DNA from: Acrasis kona
Lineage: Eukaryota; Heterolobosea; Eutetramitea; Acrasida; Acrasidae
Assembly (NCBI GenBank): GCA_026419775.2
Contig: JAOPGA020000891.1
Coordinates: forward strand, 1-52,319
Length of the DNA: 52,319 nucleotides
Direction of reading: 5' to 3'
This document shows positions 1 to 11,900 of this stretch, piece by piece. Made by a program: the position numbers and the translations under genes. The notes under the pieces were generated by a model, which worked only from the letters and a program-made list of their open reading frames with translations, was not told where the DNA came from and ran no database searches. Every line of letters starts with the position of its first letter. The stretch's first letter is position 1.

Positions 1-2129
1 TAATTCCCCATACTGTCAAATCATCAAAAATGTTGGATGGGAGGTCTACACCAACATTCGAGAAACCCTAAACGAAGAAATAGGAAGGATGACGTCAGCA
101 CACAATAAACAGTGGGAACATCAGATGATCCAAAATGCGGATATCTGAAAAGTAAAAACAATTTCTGAAAAATAAAAAACTATCTGAAAAATAAAAAACC
201 GAGATATCTCACTCAGAAATGACTGTTGCTCGATACTTCAAAAACAAATCATGCTCTACTCATCAAGTGGCTACACAATGATGTAACTTTCGGTTTTTCG
301 GGAATCTGTCGCATTAGATTAAATGTGGTGACTTCATGTACAAAAGATTTAATTAATCTAAAGAATAAACTATACAAACTTTGAGAATGTTTTTTATTGT
401 ATTTGCCTCTTAATGCACGCTTTACAATACTCCAATCAGTGTTCTTGATTGCATCCACCATTCCATTCATCCTGCATGCTTGCAAAACATACTCGCTTCT
501 GTCNAGGTATCTTTTATAAAGTCAACCAATAAAAATCGGCGTGTGTTACTCAATATCCAATGTAGCTTTGATGCAATGACCTCGTGTGGTCTCCTGTCTT
601 CTGTCTCATCTATTGTCAAGGTTTGTCATTATCTGCAGCGAGGTGCGTGACTTCAATAAGATCCGCACCGCCCGATTCTTGTTCAACAGATTGAATTTTG
701 TAATCAAACCCTCCAAAAAGCTCTTGCCTTTGCCATTCTGCGGGGTAGATTACGTCCAGTTATCTGCACTTCTCGGTGGTTGTGTGGAGATGAAAGGCGA
801 AGTGTTTACAATGTTTTCCTCCATGATAAGCGTAATTGGCGCTGTCGCACATTTGGATAGTACTGTATAAAGTGTATGTGATGTTATCTGGGCATTCTGT
901 GATGTTCGCTTTTACATATTCTTGATTCCCAAGCGTGTAGTCCAACAACCTTGATTCTTCAAGACTTGTGGCAATAAGGTTTTTTAAAAATAAATTAGTT
1001 TTGTCTTATAAGTAGATAGGATAATTACAGGAATCTTAAAATTAAAACATAGCGAATAAACAATGGATTGATGTCCATCCCTCATGGTTATAAGAGCATT
1101 ATATAAATTGGAGGTTCCAGTCTAATGAAAGACTTGTTCATGGTAGGTAGATACACAATTGTTGACACTAATGATTGTAGACGCTCATTGGTTATGTTAG
1201 TTGAAAAGTACGCGAGTCTTGAGGCTCTCGTTATTGTGTGAAGTTTTTACAACGCGAGACAAAGTAACGCACAAGAAGTTACATTCTTAACATGTACAAT
1301 TTATAGAGTAAAGAACTTGGATATAGCCGAAGCACGTGGGTGGTTGAGTACAAAACCAAGGTCTTGACCGAAAAAGACCTCAATTTTATATTTGTCAATC
1401 AAGGTATTGACGGCACGAAATTTGTTGTAGGCTGCTGGAGTTTAGCTGTGCAATGCGCAACTTTGCATGTAACCTCAGGCGGCGTTGTTAATTGGTCATT
1501 GTAACTGCAGTACGCCATGTAACCGTGGGCGCGCTTCTCACCAACATGAGGAGATGCACCATATTCGTATAGAACATGCTCAATCATTCTACCAGAGTTA
1601 CGGAGGGGGGGACCGAGACTGGGATTGTGGCTACGCTTTCTCTCAGGTGACAGAGATTCGTAGAAGTTAGANAAGGAGGATTCAAGGACCTCTTTAACGG
1701 TTGCACAGACAACAGTTTGAAGCTCAGGGGAGAGCAACAGTGGCTGGCAGGGGGCAGGAAATGGAGTATATGTGCTCTCCTGAACAGGCGAGAGCAGTTG
1801 AGCGGTAGACCAAATGACTGGACCAAGGGTGCAGGTCTCAGCAACAACGAGGGGAGAGTGTTGCAGCGGCAGTGGTCGCAGTGGTGTCGGCGGTGTTGAC
1901 GGCAGAGGCGTATGTGTGAATATTACATAGACTGTCTTCAATGACTTGTATTTTTTATTGTACGCTATCGTCCTCTTTTTTCAAAATCAGGCTACTTTGG
2001 CTTAGCCTGTATTTTACTTAACTGCCTGATGGCAGACGCAGGTTCAATACGCAGCGACAGCGGAAAAACGATGTGAAGAATGCCTATCAGGAAAAAAACT
2101 AGCGCAGCCGAGAGTAATATGGATTAACG
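1..2129. other. Gene-poor left edge with unresolved coding-like fragments
   Basis: No gene could be modelled with confidence. At 143-208 a roughly 20-bp unit (TCTGAAAAATAAAAA core) is repeated about three times. On the minus strand, 249-485 and 760-948 are open for 78 and 62 codons. The frame of the second stays coding-like down to about 620 apart from single stop codons, which could mean missed short introns or decay. The segment 1400-1925 is visibly more GC-rich than its surroundings. Two ambiguous bases (504, 1672) show local assembly uncertainty. Confidence 0.4.
1399..1941 (-). CDS. Possible proline-rich hypothetical ORF
   Basis: This 180-codon open frame starts with ATG and spans the GC-rich patch. 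Its first half is rich in Pro, Leu and Thr, and the frame crosses the ambiguous base at 1672. I recognise no domain, and no intron boundaries around it extend it. Neighbouring DNA holds only repeats and fragments. High GC alone lowers stop-codon frequency, so it may be a chance frame. The plus strand of the same patch is also partly open. Confidence 0.2.
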   Translation of the reverse strand: MKTVYVIFTHTPLPSTPPTPLRPLPLQHSPLVVAETCTLGPVIWSTAQLLSPVQESTYTPFPAPCQPLLLSPELQTVVCATVKEVLESSXSNFYESLSPERKRSHNPSLGPPLRNSGRMIEHVLYEYGASPHVGEKRAHGYMAYCSYNDQLTTPPEVTCKVAHCTAKLQQPTTNFVPSIP

Positions 2130-3590
2130 CTTATGTATACATATTTAGAGTTTCTGTTGCTAGCTCCGCTTGATTGAGAAACTCCCGATACGAATATTTG
2201 AGCTTTTTATGCATACTGGCCCAACAAAAAAATCATAATCGAGAAGCATAGGTTTAAGTCAAAATCAATTTTTGATTTTTTTATGAAGTAATATAGGTTA
2301 AAATGCTCAAATATACGTATCTGGAGTTTTTGTCCCTAGCTTTTCAACTTCACCTTCGGATTAGTGAGAGTCGATTCTTAAATTACCGATACGAATATTT
2401 GAGCTTCTTGAGAATAATGGCTCAAGAAAAACTCAAAAATCAAAAAGTTTGGGTTTGTCACAAGATCATTTATTAATTTTTTCTTTAGTAATCTAGGTCA
2501 GAATGCTTAAATATAAGTATCTGGATTTTCTGTTGCTAGCTTTTTAACTCATTCATTGAGTCAGTGAAAGTCGATTCTTAAATTCCCGATACGAATATTT
2601 GAGCTTCTTAAGCATGATCGCTCATAAAAAAATAAAAATCGTTAGGCTTGGGTCTATATCGAAATTAATTTTTGATTTTTTCTGAAGAAATCTGGGTTAT
2701 AATGCTCGAATATACGTATTCGGAGTTTTCGTCCCTAACTTTTCAATTTTCCCTTTTAGTTAGTGAGAGTTGATTCTTAAATTCCGGATACGAATATTTG
2801 AGCTTCCTACGAATAATAGCTTAAGAAAAAAGAATTGTTAGGCTTTTGTTTAGATCAAAATTAATTTTTAGTTTTTTTTCTGGAGTAATATAGGTCAAAA
2901 TGCTCGAATATACGTATTCGGAGTTTTCGATCTCGGTATTTCAATTTCACCATCGAGTCAGTAAGTCGATCCTTTAATTCCCGATAAAATTTGAGCTTGT
3001 TATTCGTGATAGCGCCTAAATAAAATTCGACCCAAACCCTAGCTTAACGATTTTTTGATTTTTTTCTTAAGCTATTATGCTTAGGAAGCTCAAATATTCG
3101 TATCCGGAATTTAAGAATCGACTCTCACTGACTCAATGGTAAAGTTGAAATACCGAGATCGAAAACTCCGAATACGTATATTCGAGCATTTTGACCTATA
3201 TTACTCTAGAAAAAAATTAAAAATTAATTTCGACCCAATCCCCAGCTTAACGATTTTTTGATTTGTTCCTGAGCCATTATGCTTTGAAAGCTCAAAAATT
3301 TGTATCGGTAATTTTAAAGGTGACCTATGTTAACTCAAAGATGAAGTTGAAAAGCTGCCAACATGAACTCTAGATACGCATATTTGAGCATTTTGACATA
3401 TATTACTTCAGAAAAGATTAAAAATTAATTTCGACCTAAATCCAAGCTTAACGATTTTGGATTTTTACATAAGCTATTATGCATGGGAAGCTTAAATATA
3501 TGTATTCGGAATTTCTAAATCGGCTCTCATTAACTCAAAGGTAAAGTTGAATTGTTAGAAACAGATACTCCATATACGCATATTTGAGCA
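2130..3590. repeat. Inverted array of alternating motifs about 100 bp apart
   Basis: A degenerate motif close to GCTCAAATATNCGTAT, or its reverse complement, occurs about 16 times at roughly 100-bp spacing in alternating orientation (for example near 2189, 2304, 2392, 2506, 2592, 2704, 2791, 2902, 3088, 3172, 3290, 3374, 3490, 3575). Two motifs of opposite sense make a unit of about 200 bp. Units left of about 3030 run one way and those right of it run the other. The two inner units are close reverse complements (about 2840-2960 against 3120-3240), so the array can fold into a long hairpin. It could be a foldback element, a satellite remnant or nested MITEs. No coding potential is seen. Confidence 0.8.
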
Positions 3591-3925
3591 ACTTATATAT
3601 AATCAAGATAATAATCAAAAAACAACATAAAGCATTTAATTTTTTGATTCTCCTAATATAATTAAAGTGCAAAGCAGTAATTAATAGTATTTAGAGTTCT
3701 TACAATACTTATAAAAAGTTTGACTTGATCATTTGGTATAAAATACCTAGATACCTTTAAAAGTTATATAACTAAAGAAATATAAATGACATAATTGTTT
3801 GATGAACCATGAAAGTGCACACTTTCAGAACTCAACAAAGGCTATTCTGCTCCTCCTTGAAGTTTTTTATTGTATATATAGTTTCTAACAAGCTTTAAAG
3901 CGATCAAAAAGTCATTATATATAAT

Positions 3926-4110
3926 TAAGAAAATAATAAATAAATATTTATTTGGATCACCATATTCCAAATTGGCGGCACATGCTTTGGAAACTTCAAA
4001 GGAACTTACAGGCTAGATCTAGGGAATCGAACTGAGGACCTTAACTGCAGCCCGGCGGTTCAACAATGGTAAGACCACTAAGCTGATGCCGCCCCTTCTA
4101 AGAAAATAAT
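3926..4110 (-). mobile_element. tRNA-derived SINE with 12-bp target-site duplication
   Basis: The element occupies 3938-4098 and reads on the minus strand. Its head has a pol III A-box-like CAGCTTAGTGG and, about 41 nt further on, a B-box-like AGTTCGATTCC. The sequence around them resembles a class II (leucine-type) tRNA. A body and an AT-rich tail follow. GGCGGCA near the head and TGCCGCC near the body end form a 7-bp inverted pair. TAAGAAAATAAT flanks both sides (3926-3937 and 4099-4110). A similar sequence without insert is present at about 3593-3627 and acts as an empty-site paralogue. It is not a functional tRNA gene, because the T-arm bases do not pair. Confidence 0.75.
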
Positions 4111-4779
4111 CAAAAAACAACATTTTAAACTATATAGTACTTTATCATATGTCTCTTTTTTTTCCGGAATAATGTAACCCCTAGATGCAGTAATCTTGTA
4201 GTTACTCAATATTGTACTTGGTGGCATCAATCACAGTTCAGCAGTTTTTGTACAGAGGAGTTGTTGGATGCACTTGATTGAAGCGCTTTTTCAGACAAAC
4301 TGTTAAGAATGTAAAAGGTATAATATATGTAAGTTTATACCTCAAGTGGACCAATGATTGTAACTATTTTAAATATACTTATTGTATACGTCAATTCTAA
4401 CTCCAAATAACGCATGCATTCACTTGTTGTATATATTGCTTTAAAAATGTAATGTTATGAATATCTGTTTAATGGTTACATGATGATTTAGTAGCTGTAT
4501 GAAGATATGTGCAACAACTGATGGTGCTGTTACCTGTGTTTTCTTAAAAGACATGTAAGTTGGATGTACAAAAAACTTTGCAAAATTGAAATAAGACCTT
4601 GATTATAATTGACTGTTGTACTTCTTTATAACTCGGGATCAATTATCATTATAGAGGATAAATCGCAATTATATAATATAAATGAAAGAACCAATGTAGA
4701 TAAGGGTATCTTATATTAAATACTATATCTCCTGTTAAATAAACATAATTACACAATGGTCAAAGCCAAATAACAAACT

Positions 4780-5522
4780 ATGTCAGAGAAAAAGAGTTAA
4801 AACATTCGCAAAGAAGAATTAATAACATACAATTGGAATCAGCTTAAGATACCTTAGCTAAGGAGTTGACCAACAAGAAAAAAAGAAAAGCATCTGGCTC
4901 AATATACAGAATTAAAAGAGTTTGAGCTACCGTCAGCACTTCTTATTATTCTTAACATCCTGAGTCTTCCATTGAGCACTATCATCAAGTTACTCCAATT
5001 GACTTTAATCAAGTGCCTGAAGACAATTTTCAAGAGTCAAGGGAGTTAATTGCAAAAGGGAAGCAGACAGCTAAAAAGAAAAGAAGGACAGCAGCACTAT
5101 AGAGATTCTCTTTATCAGTTGACAATGACACAGATGCTTACACATATAGCATTGAGCCTGTCAATGATCTAGTTAATGACTTGGTTTTTATCAGTCTTTA
5201 ATTAAATGACTCCAAAGAATACAATATACAATATTGTGGAGACAAGAGCTTTGGAGGCGCTAGGACGCGAGTGTTTTTTGGATATATTAAGGTATGACTC
5301 TATATTCAAGCTTATAAACGATGAAGGGGTTGGAAGTGTTGCTGTACAAGCTGTGATTGGACTTGATAGGCATCAATGAGCTCATGTACCCTTCACGGTC
5401 ATAACTGCGCATATGAATAGAGCCTTGATGAATAACATTTAGACACACCAACAATAGCACCTGTGTTTCTAGCAATAGACACTCCAGAGGAAGGGAGGGC
5501 CAAACTATGCGGAGCTGCTTAG
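4780..5522 (+). CDS. Candidate multi-exon hypothetical gene
   Basis: A model with exons 4780-4795, 4858-4919, 4965-5044, 5105-5171, 5218-5328, 5370-5397 and 5443-5522 starts with ATG, joins open frames through GT-AG introns of 62, 45, 60, 46, 41 and 45 nt, and gives 147 codons before TAG. The 46-nt intron moves the frame exactly as the next open segment needs. The N-terminus is Lys-rich with a KKKRK cluster; no domain is recognised. The 60-nt intron is the weakest, since exon 3 alone could end at TAG 5100. Coding-like sequence in the same frame continues past 5522, so the 3' end is uncertain. It could also be a decaying gene. Confidence 0.4.
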
Positions 5523-6418
5523 TTGATATTGTTGGCATCGGCACCTGTTATCTAACCAGCTGCAGCACCAGACACTGACAGAACTGTTATTGCACCATTG
5601 GTAGTAGTTGATGGCACATACCATGTCATACAATGCAATAATGGACAAGGACATAATTCTAAATTACAGTCTGTTATTGAACAAGCAAGATAAAGAATCA
5701 AGTTAATGAAAAAGATGTCTAATATGTTGAATATGCTTCAAGACCATCAACAATTATAATGAAGTGTTTTTGTAACTATTTATAAGTCAAAAATTCAACC
5801 TGCTCTGCTATATCTGCAATTACTTCATAAAACTTGTTGAGTAATTTGTTAACTTGAGTAACTTGAGTAACTTACGGAACTCAAGTTTTCATACAACCTT
5901 ATTGTGAAGTTGCCAAATGGAGATGGTTTACAAAAATTATTCATCATGAGCGGAATTATCAATCATTTCGGATAAAGGAAGGGAAACCAATAAGAAGAGA
6001 AAGAGGAAGCACGCACAATTAACAGAGTAAGACCACACCTACTTTTTAAGAAATACAATTTGAACGCCAAGTCAATAAAGACTCGTTACATCCAAAAAGA
6101 ACTCAGACCGAACGATACACATCTCATGACCCGTACCCATCCAAAAAATCCCGAAGGACCAGTGCGGAATCGACTCCAGATGATGAGATTGAAGGGTTGT
6201 AAGAGTGGAAGATTGAAGGACCATCACTCGAATGTTGTGCAAGTCCTTGAGACCAAATAAAAAATCATTTCCACAAACTCAAACATTTGATTCATGATGG
6301 GACAGAACTAATAAACATTATGAATCACATGATGAAGAAAGGAGATAATTTTTTTACAAGAGATTACAATTCTTGATTGAGTCCCAACACTGCAAGGTGA
6401 AGACTTTTCAAACCGATA
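5523..6418. other. Unresolved stretch upstream of the Bre1 gene
   Basis: From about 5560 to 5757 the plus strand reads as coding-like sequence interrupted by TAA codons. From about 6050 to 6376 one plus frame is coding-like but broken by TAA and TGA, and another is open from 6060 to 6260. Possible splice sites occur (GTAAGA at 6029 and 6200), but no model kept one frame open. The sequence may be exons of the candidate gene on its left, decayed exons, or the 5' UTR of Bre1. Confidence 0.3.
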
Positions 6419-8970
6419 ATGTACAAAATGGTAGAGAAACGAAAGCGGAAAGAAGCCGCATCAATGTCGCAGGACGAAGAGGAGGTAGAGAATGTCGTCA
6501 AGGAGGAAACTGAAAAACCAATTAAAAAGCAAAAAAGCATGCTGAGCGAACTTCAGGAGCAGGTATTGTTGCTTCGCTTTATGAATTGCTTACGTATCCA
6601 TGTAGCATGAGACCAGAGTGTTATTGGAACAAAAGAAGAGATTAATGGTCAAGAACAAGGACTATCAGCGAAAGTTGCAAGAAGCAGAGGAGAGCTACGC
6701 AAAATCACATGCGGATTACGAGAAGAGCATGATGGTCGTGGACGCTATGGATAGACAATGGAACCACGTAAGATCACCACTTTTTTTATTTTAATGAAAG
6801 TTTCAACAAGACTTGGATCTGCTATCAAAGAGATTGCTTCCTCTGCAAGCAAGCGATACGTCATCATTGACGCAGTCGTTACTTTCGTTGTATCCCACCC
6901 TAATCAATGAAGCGTCGATACAAGCGCGTGCTGAGCAAATGAAGCAACTCTTCACGTTAATGTGCGATGCCATTTGTTCCGAAAAGGTACGTGCCTCATT
7001 CCGTTCGCAACGTCAACCATCCATAGAAACGCGTACAAGACTTTGTGGAGAAGATAACGGAGGGTGCAGGTACGGCAGGCGTCATGCACGCACTCAGAGA
7101 GGCCAACAATGATCTAAAAGCCAAAAATGTTCAGCTGGAAAAGAGCACGCAAGAATTGCAGATCAAGCACAGGGAATTGTCCGAACAAGCCAACGCCATC
7201 AATCAAGAGCTCTCGCACGCCAAACAAACCATCGCCCAACAAGAGCAACACCTGTCCCTTCAAAAGAGCGAATTACAGTCGTCGCTAGAAAAGATCGACA
7301 AGCTGCATCAGGACGCACACATACACAAGGTCATGGATAAGTTTAACGACAATCAAAATTCATCCACCAAGGACGAAAATAGCAGCAACAACAACAGCAA
7401 CAACAACAATGGCAACAATCATCAAGAATCATCCAACGCGCTCCAGAATGAAGAATTACAAGAATTAAAATCTCAAGTGGAGGAACTGAAACAAACCGTT
7501 CAAATCAGACAGGAAGAAGTCAAGCAGTACATGGATCGCAACCTGTCCCTACAACAAAAGATTCACGCCATGGACATTGAGATGCAATCGGAGAGCACCA
7601 TCAAGAACAGCGACACTTATCAATCCCTGTATCAAATGGTGCAGAATCAACATGCCATGGTGGAGGCGAGCAACATGAAGGCGGACAAGTGCGCACAACA
7701 AGTGATACAGGAGCAAGAACTGTTCACCGCGTTCAAATTGAGGATCGAATCGGAGCACGTCAAGTACATGAACACGCTCACGGCAAAGATTAATGGATTG
7801 GAGGAGAAGGTGCTCAAGCTGACGGAGAGGGAGAAGCAATTGACCAAGGAGGTCAGCAAGGCGAAGGATCATCACCATCACCACCCGTCCAATACCGCGT
7901 CGTCGACGTCGTCGTCATCATCCACCAACAATAGCCACGACAAGAAGGACGTGGAGAAGCAGCTCACCAAGTACAAGAGGGAATATCAAAAAAAGGCAAA
8001 GGAAGCAGACAAGGCCCACGAGGACATGATTCTGTACAAGAGCGGAAAGGAGGAATTGAGGAACGAAATCCAAATGCTTCGAAGGGTCAACAAGGAGTAC
8101 TTGCGCAAATTGAATCACTCCAACCCATCTGCGCTGGCCGATACCTTCTCCACGCCATCCACGGCCGATGCATCCACCACGCAACAATTGGACGAGACGT
8201 GCATCCTTCAGGAGGAATTACAAAACAAGGTGCACGAGTGCGAAATGTTCAAGAGCGAATTGGACGTGATTGCGAAGGAGTTGATCGAGATGGAGGACGT
8301 GCGTGCCAAGATGATCAAGCAGTTGCGCGACAAGGAGGAGAGCAGGGCGCTGCTGCTCAAACAAAAGATGGCACTGGACAAGCAACAAGTCATCTACAAC
8401 GACAAGAGCAAACTATACGAACTACAGCTCAAACAAGCAGAGCAGCTCAGGCACCAACTGGAGGAGACGTTGCGCGTGCAGGACAACAAATCGAAACAAA
8501 TGGAAGAGGCAAACAAGAAGATCAGGGAGGAGTCGCTGCTGCACAAGCAGCTGGCAGACAAGATGCGCTCGCAGATTGCAACCAACAGCGTGCGCAATCA
8601 TCAAGTGATTCAGGACAATGACAAGTTGAAGAGGACCCTGCAGGTCACCATGGACGAGTGCACCGATCTGCGCAACAAGTTAACCATGAGCGTCACCGAC
8701 AACAAGCGCATACAGGACAAGCTGCACATGACCACTCAAAAGCTGAATCGTGCCGCCGTGAATCAAGATTTGGAACAAGAGCTGAACGAGTACAAGACCA
8801 TGCTGATGTGCCCCATCTGTCACGCCAATCGCAAGAGCGTGGTGATTGCCAGGTGCCATCACAGCTTTTGCAGGGAGTGCGTGGATAAGAACCTACAGGT
8901 CAGAAACAGAAAATGTCCAGGTTGTAACAATAAATTCCAGAGCACGGACGTGCAGACGCTTTACTTGTAA
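6419..8970 (+). CDS. BRE1: Bre1/RNF20-like E3 ubiquitin ligase
   Basis: Exons 6419-6562, 6606-6767, 6801-6986 and 7027-8970 (introns 43, 33 and 40 nt) encode about 811 residues. The protein is almost entirely coiled coil and ends with a C3HC4 RING at about residues 759-797 (CPIC, CHHSFC, CPGC). This is the architecture of Bre1/RNF20/RNF40, which monoubiquitinates histone H2B in the nucleus with a Rad6-type E2. An N-terminal KRKRK cluster could be a nuclear signal. The start is ATG 6419, with an in-frame ATG at 6428. Asn-, Ser- and His-rich low-complexity stretches interrupt the coils. The stop is 15 bp from the stop of the opposing filamin gene. The symbol rests on architecture and RING position. 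Confidence 0.85.
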
Positions 8971-8985
8971 AAAACGTGTTATTTA

Positions 8986-11900
8986 TTATATGGTACAATT
9001 GATGCTAATCTGCGCAATCGCTTGATCATAATAACGCACGTGCATTAGGTATCGACCCGGATCCACCACCAGATAGCTGACCAGGAACTGACCCGTGTTG
9101 GCCACGTGCTGCACGTTGGTCATGACGCCGTTGGTGACTTGATGATCTCGATCGGCATCGTAAAAGATGACCTCGAATCCAGTCCTTGCTTGATCGTCGA
9201 GTTCCATCACCTCCTGTCCCTCCGTGTCGCACACTTGGATGCGATAGGTTCTCTCTCTCACGCTGGCCACGTGGTGCTGATCTGCATCATGGTGCACCAT
9301 CACGGTGGTGCTCGTAAAGGATTCGATGGGCACGCCGTTCAACGTGGCCTGTAAATTGTACTCTCCCACGTACTGAGGCATCCACGTGGCATCGTAGGTA
9401 CCATTGTGATGATCGGTCACGTCAAAGGCGATGGCGTCCAATTGCTTGTTGCTGACGTGCTTGGCCACCACCTTGATGTCGTCCTTACCGGCACGTATGG
9501 GCCTGTTGTTTTGATCCTTCAATCTCACCTTGAGCGCGTAGGGTTTGCGATAGGTGGCCCTCGTTTGAGAGGGCTCCACGTTGGAGTGGGATGGACTCGG
9601 AGCCATGCTCTGGTCCTTTACGGGCACCATGAATGGAGATCCCACCACTGGCGTGCCGAACAGACTCACGCTGACCTGGTGCAGTCCTGGCTTGACCGGC
9701 GTGTACTGGATGGGATACTGCCCGCCGGCCTGATAATACAATCTCTTGATGGTTGGTTGCGGCGATGATTGCGAATCATTGGTGCGCATGCTGACCTCCA
9801 CGTCAAAATGAAGACCAGGTGCGTTGCAGTCGAATCCGTGTTGATCCTTTGCTCGAATCACAAAACTAGCAGGCACGTTGGCGTAGGCGCGCTTCAATCC
9901 AGGTCCCTCTGCAGTGGAGTGCTGTGCGCTGACGCCATCGGTAATGTACAGTGGCAGCGGGCTGTTGCTGATGGGTAAGTTGTCCAGCGTGACGTTCAGC
10001 TGATAGGCACCTGGTCTCTCCGGCCTAAACGACACGTTGTAGGTTCCATTGTTGTTATCGATCACGTCCAAACACTCATCGTCGCCATCGTGGCTCGTCA
10101 CCATGCACTTGAACTCATCGCCACCTTCGTGAATGGGCTGACCATCTTGATCCCTGGCCAATATGGAGAATTGACACGGAATGTTGCTGCCGGTCACCAA
10201 ATCACCGCCCAACAATCCAGGCCCCACCGCCAAGCACATGTGCGGCACTGCTCTGGGCTGCGCCATGATTCGAATGGTGCTGCATGGTTGATCGTTCAAA
10301 TACACGGTGGCACGATGCTCGCCTGGCACCCTCGCAACGAACATGGCATCCCATGTGCCAGGCATATCGGCCACTGCCGATATAAATGTTTGTGGATGAT
10401 TGCGATCTGGATCCATCACTTCCAATCTCACCAACAAACCCTGACCATAGTTGACCGGATTGCCCTGCCAATCATTGGCAATCACCTTGATGCGAATGGG
10501 CTCCTGTGCACGCGGTATGCCCATCACCTTGACCGTTGTGTTCTGCGGCTCTGCGCGCGGCTTGACCACGATCTTGCTGGGACTGTTCTTGACGAATCCA
10601 TCGTTGATGCGAACGGATGCTTGGTATAGCCCTGGACTGGTGGGCGTGAAGGTGACCTCGTAGGTGCCGTCGTCCTTGTCGTCGACCGTCACGTCCTTGA
10701 CGGGATGATCGAACGTTGCAAATACGCGATCTCCACCTGCATAGATGCGATTGTTAAATGTATCCCTGGCCTGTACCATAAATGTTGCTGGATCGTTCAC
10801 GATGGCATGTGGAATGGATTCTTGTTCTAGTTGATCATTGTTGGGTAGTGTGATTGGACCCATCTTTTTCTTGTTTACATCTTGTTCTGTTAGTGGACCA
10901 TCATACATTTCATCATTGTTGGGTAATGTGATTGGTCCCATCTTTTTCTTGTGTGAATTTTGTTCTGTTAGTGGTCCACCATACATTTCGCCCTCGTTGG
11001 GCAATGTGATTGGTCCCATCTTTTTCTTGTTTACATCTTGTTCTGTTAGTGGACCATCATACATTTCACCCTCGTTGGGTAATGTAATTGGACCCATTCT
11101 CTTCTTGTCCAAATCATGTTCTGTTAGTGGACCATCATACATTTCACCCTCGTTGGGTAATGTGATTGGACCCATTCTCTTCTTGTTCAAATCATGTTCA
11201 ATTAACGGACCGCCATACATTTCAGAGTTGGATGGATCGGTCACTGGGTGCACCCATACTTGATAGGGACTGTTTCTTACGGGTCTATCGTTCACGTGTA
11301 AATGAATCATGTGCAATCCTGGTTGATCGGGTGTGTATTGTACGTCCATGAGGCCATCTGGTTTGGCTGTACATGTTGCAGGTGTGGACAGTGGCTCGTC
11401 CCTGGGACCCACCACCTCCACCTGCCACACGTCCTGTGGTCGCTCTTCCTTAATCTCTCCTCCATTCTGATCGAAGCTCTTGACTGCGAATGCTGCAGGT
11501 GCGCGGACGCGAATGCCATCGTGTAGACCTTTACCGCGCCACATGCAACGAGCAGGATCTATATCGGTGGGAGCGTTGGCATAATTGACTGGTTTTTGAT
11601 TGTTCTTGGCCTTGAAGCGTTGGCTCATGGATTGTTTGACCATGTCGAACTGTCCCATGTCTTGAGATGGATGGTCCAGACCCATCTTTCTTGCCTTCGA
11701 ACGTTCGTGGTCTTGCATTTGTTCCTCCGTGACGTCCATCATGTTGCGTGCTGTGACCTTGTTGTTGGGTGCCCTGGTGTTATTTTGTCTTGCTGATTCT
11801 TTAATGTCATATTGGTTGCGTGCTCCTGCGTTGGCTTGATGGGCGCGTGCGTTGGCCTGTCTTGCTGACTCTAATTTGGAGCGCTCCTCTAGGCTCAAGT

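Noticed and set aside
2130-3590. CRISPR-like array
   Set aside because: The units are degenerate, alternate in direction and lie in a eukaryotic contig; there are no constant repeats with unique spacers.
3970-4098. A possible tRNA gene
   Set aside because: A- and B-box-like motifs are present, but the T-arm does not pair and the acceptor-like halves are about 120 nt apart. A SINE explains the flanking duplications.
5287-5544. An 85-codon minus-strand frame
   Set aside because: The plus strand gives a splice-consistent chain of exons over the same interval, and the minus frame has no extension.
8199-8621. A 140-codon second plus frame inside Bre1
   Set aside because: It is an overlapping frame in coiled-coil sequence rich in Gln and Glu codons; no independent signal.
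10090-10629. A 179-codon plus-strand frame
   Set aside because: It is a shadow of the GC-rich filamin repeats on the other strand.
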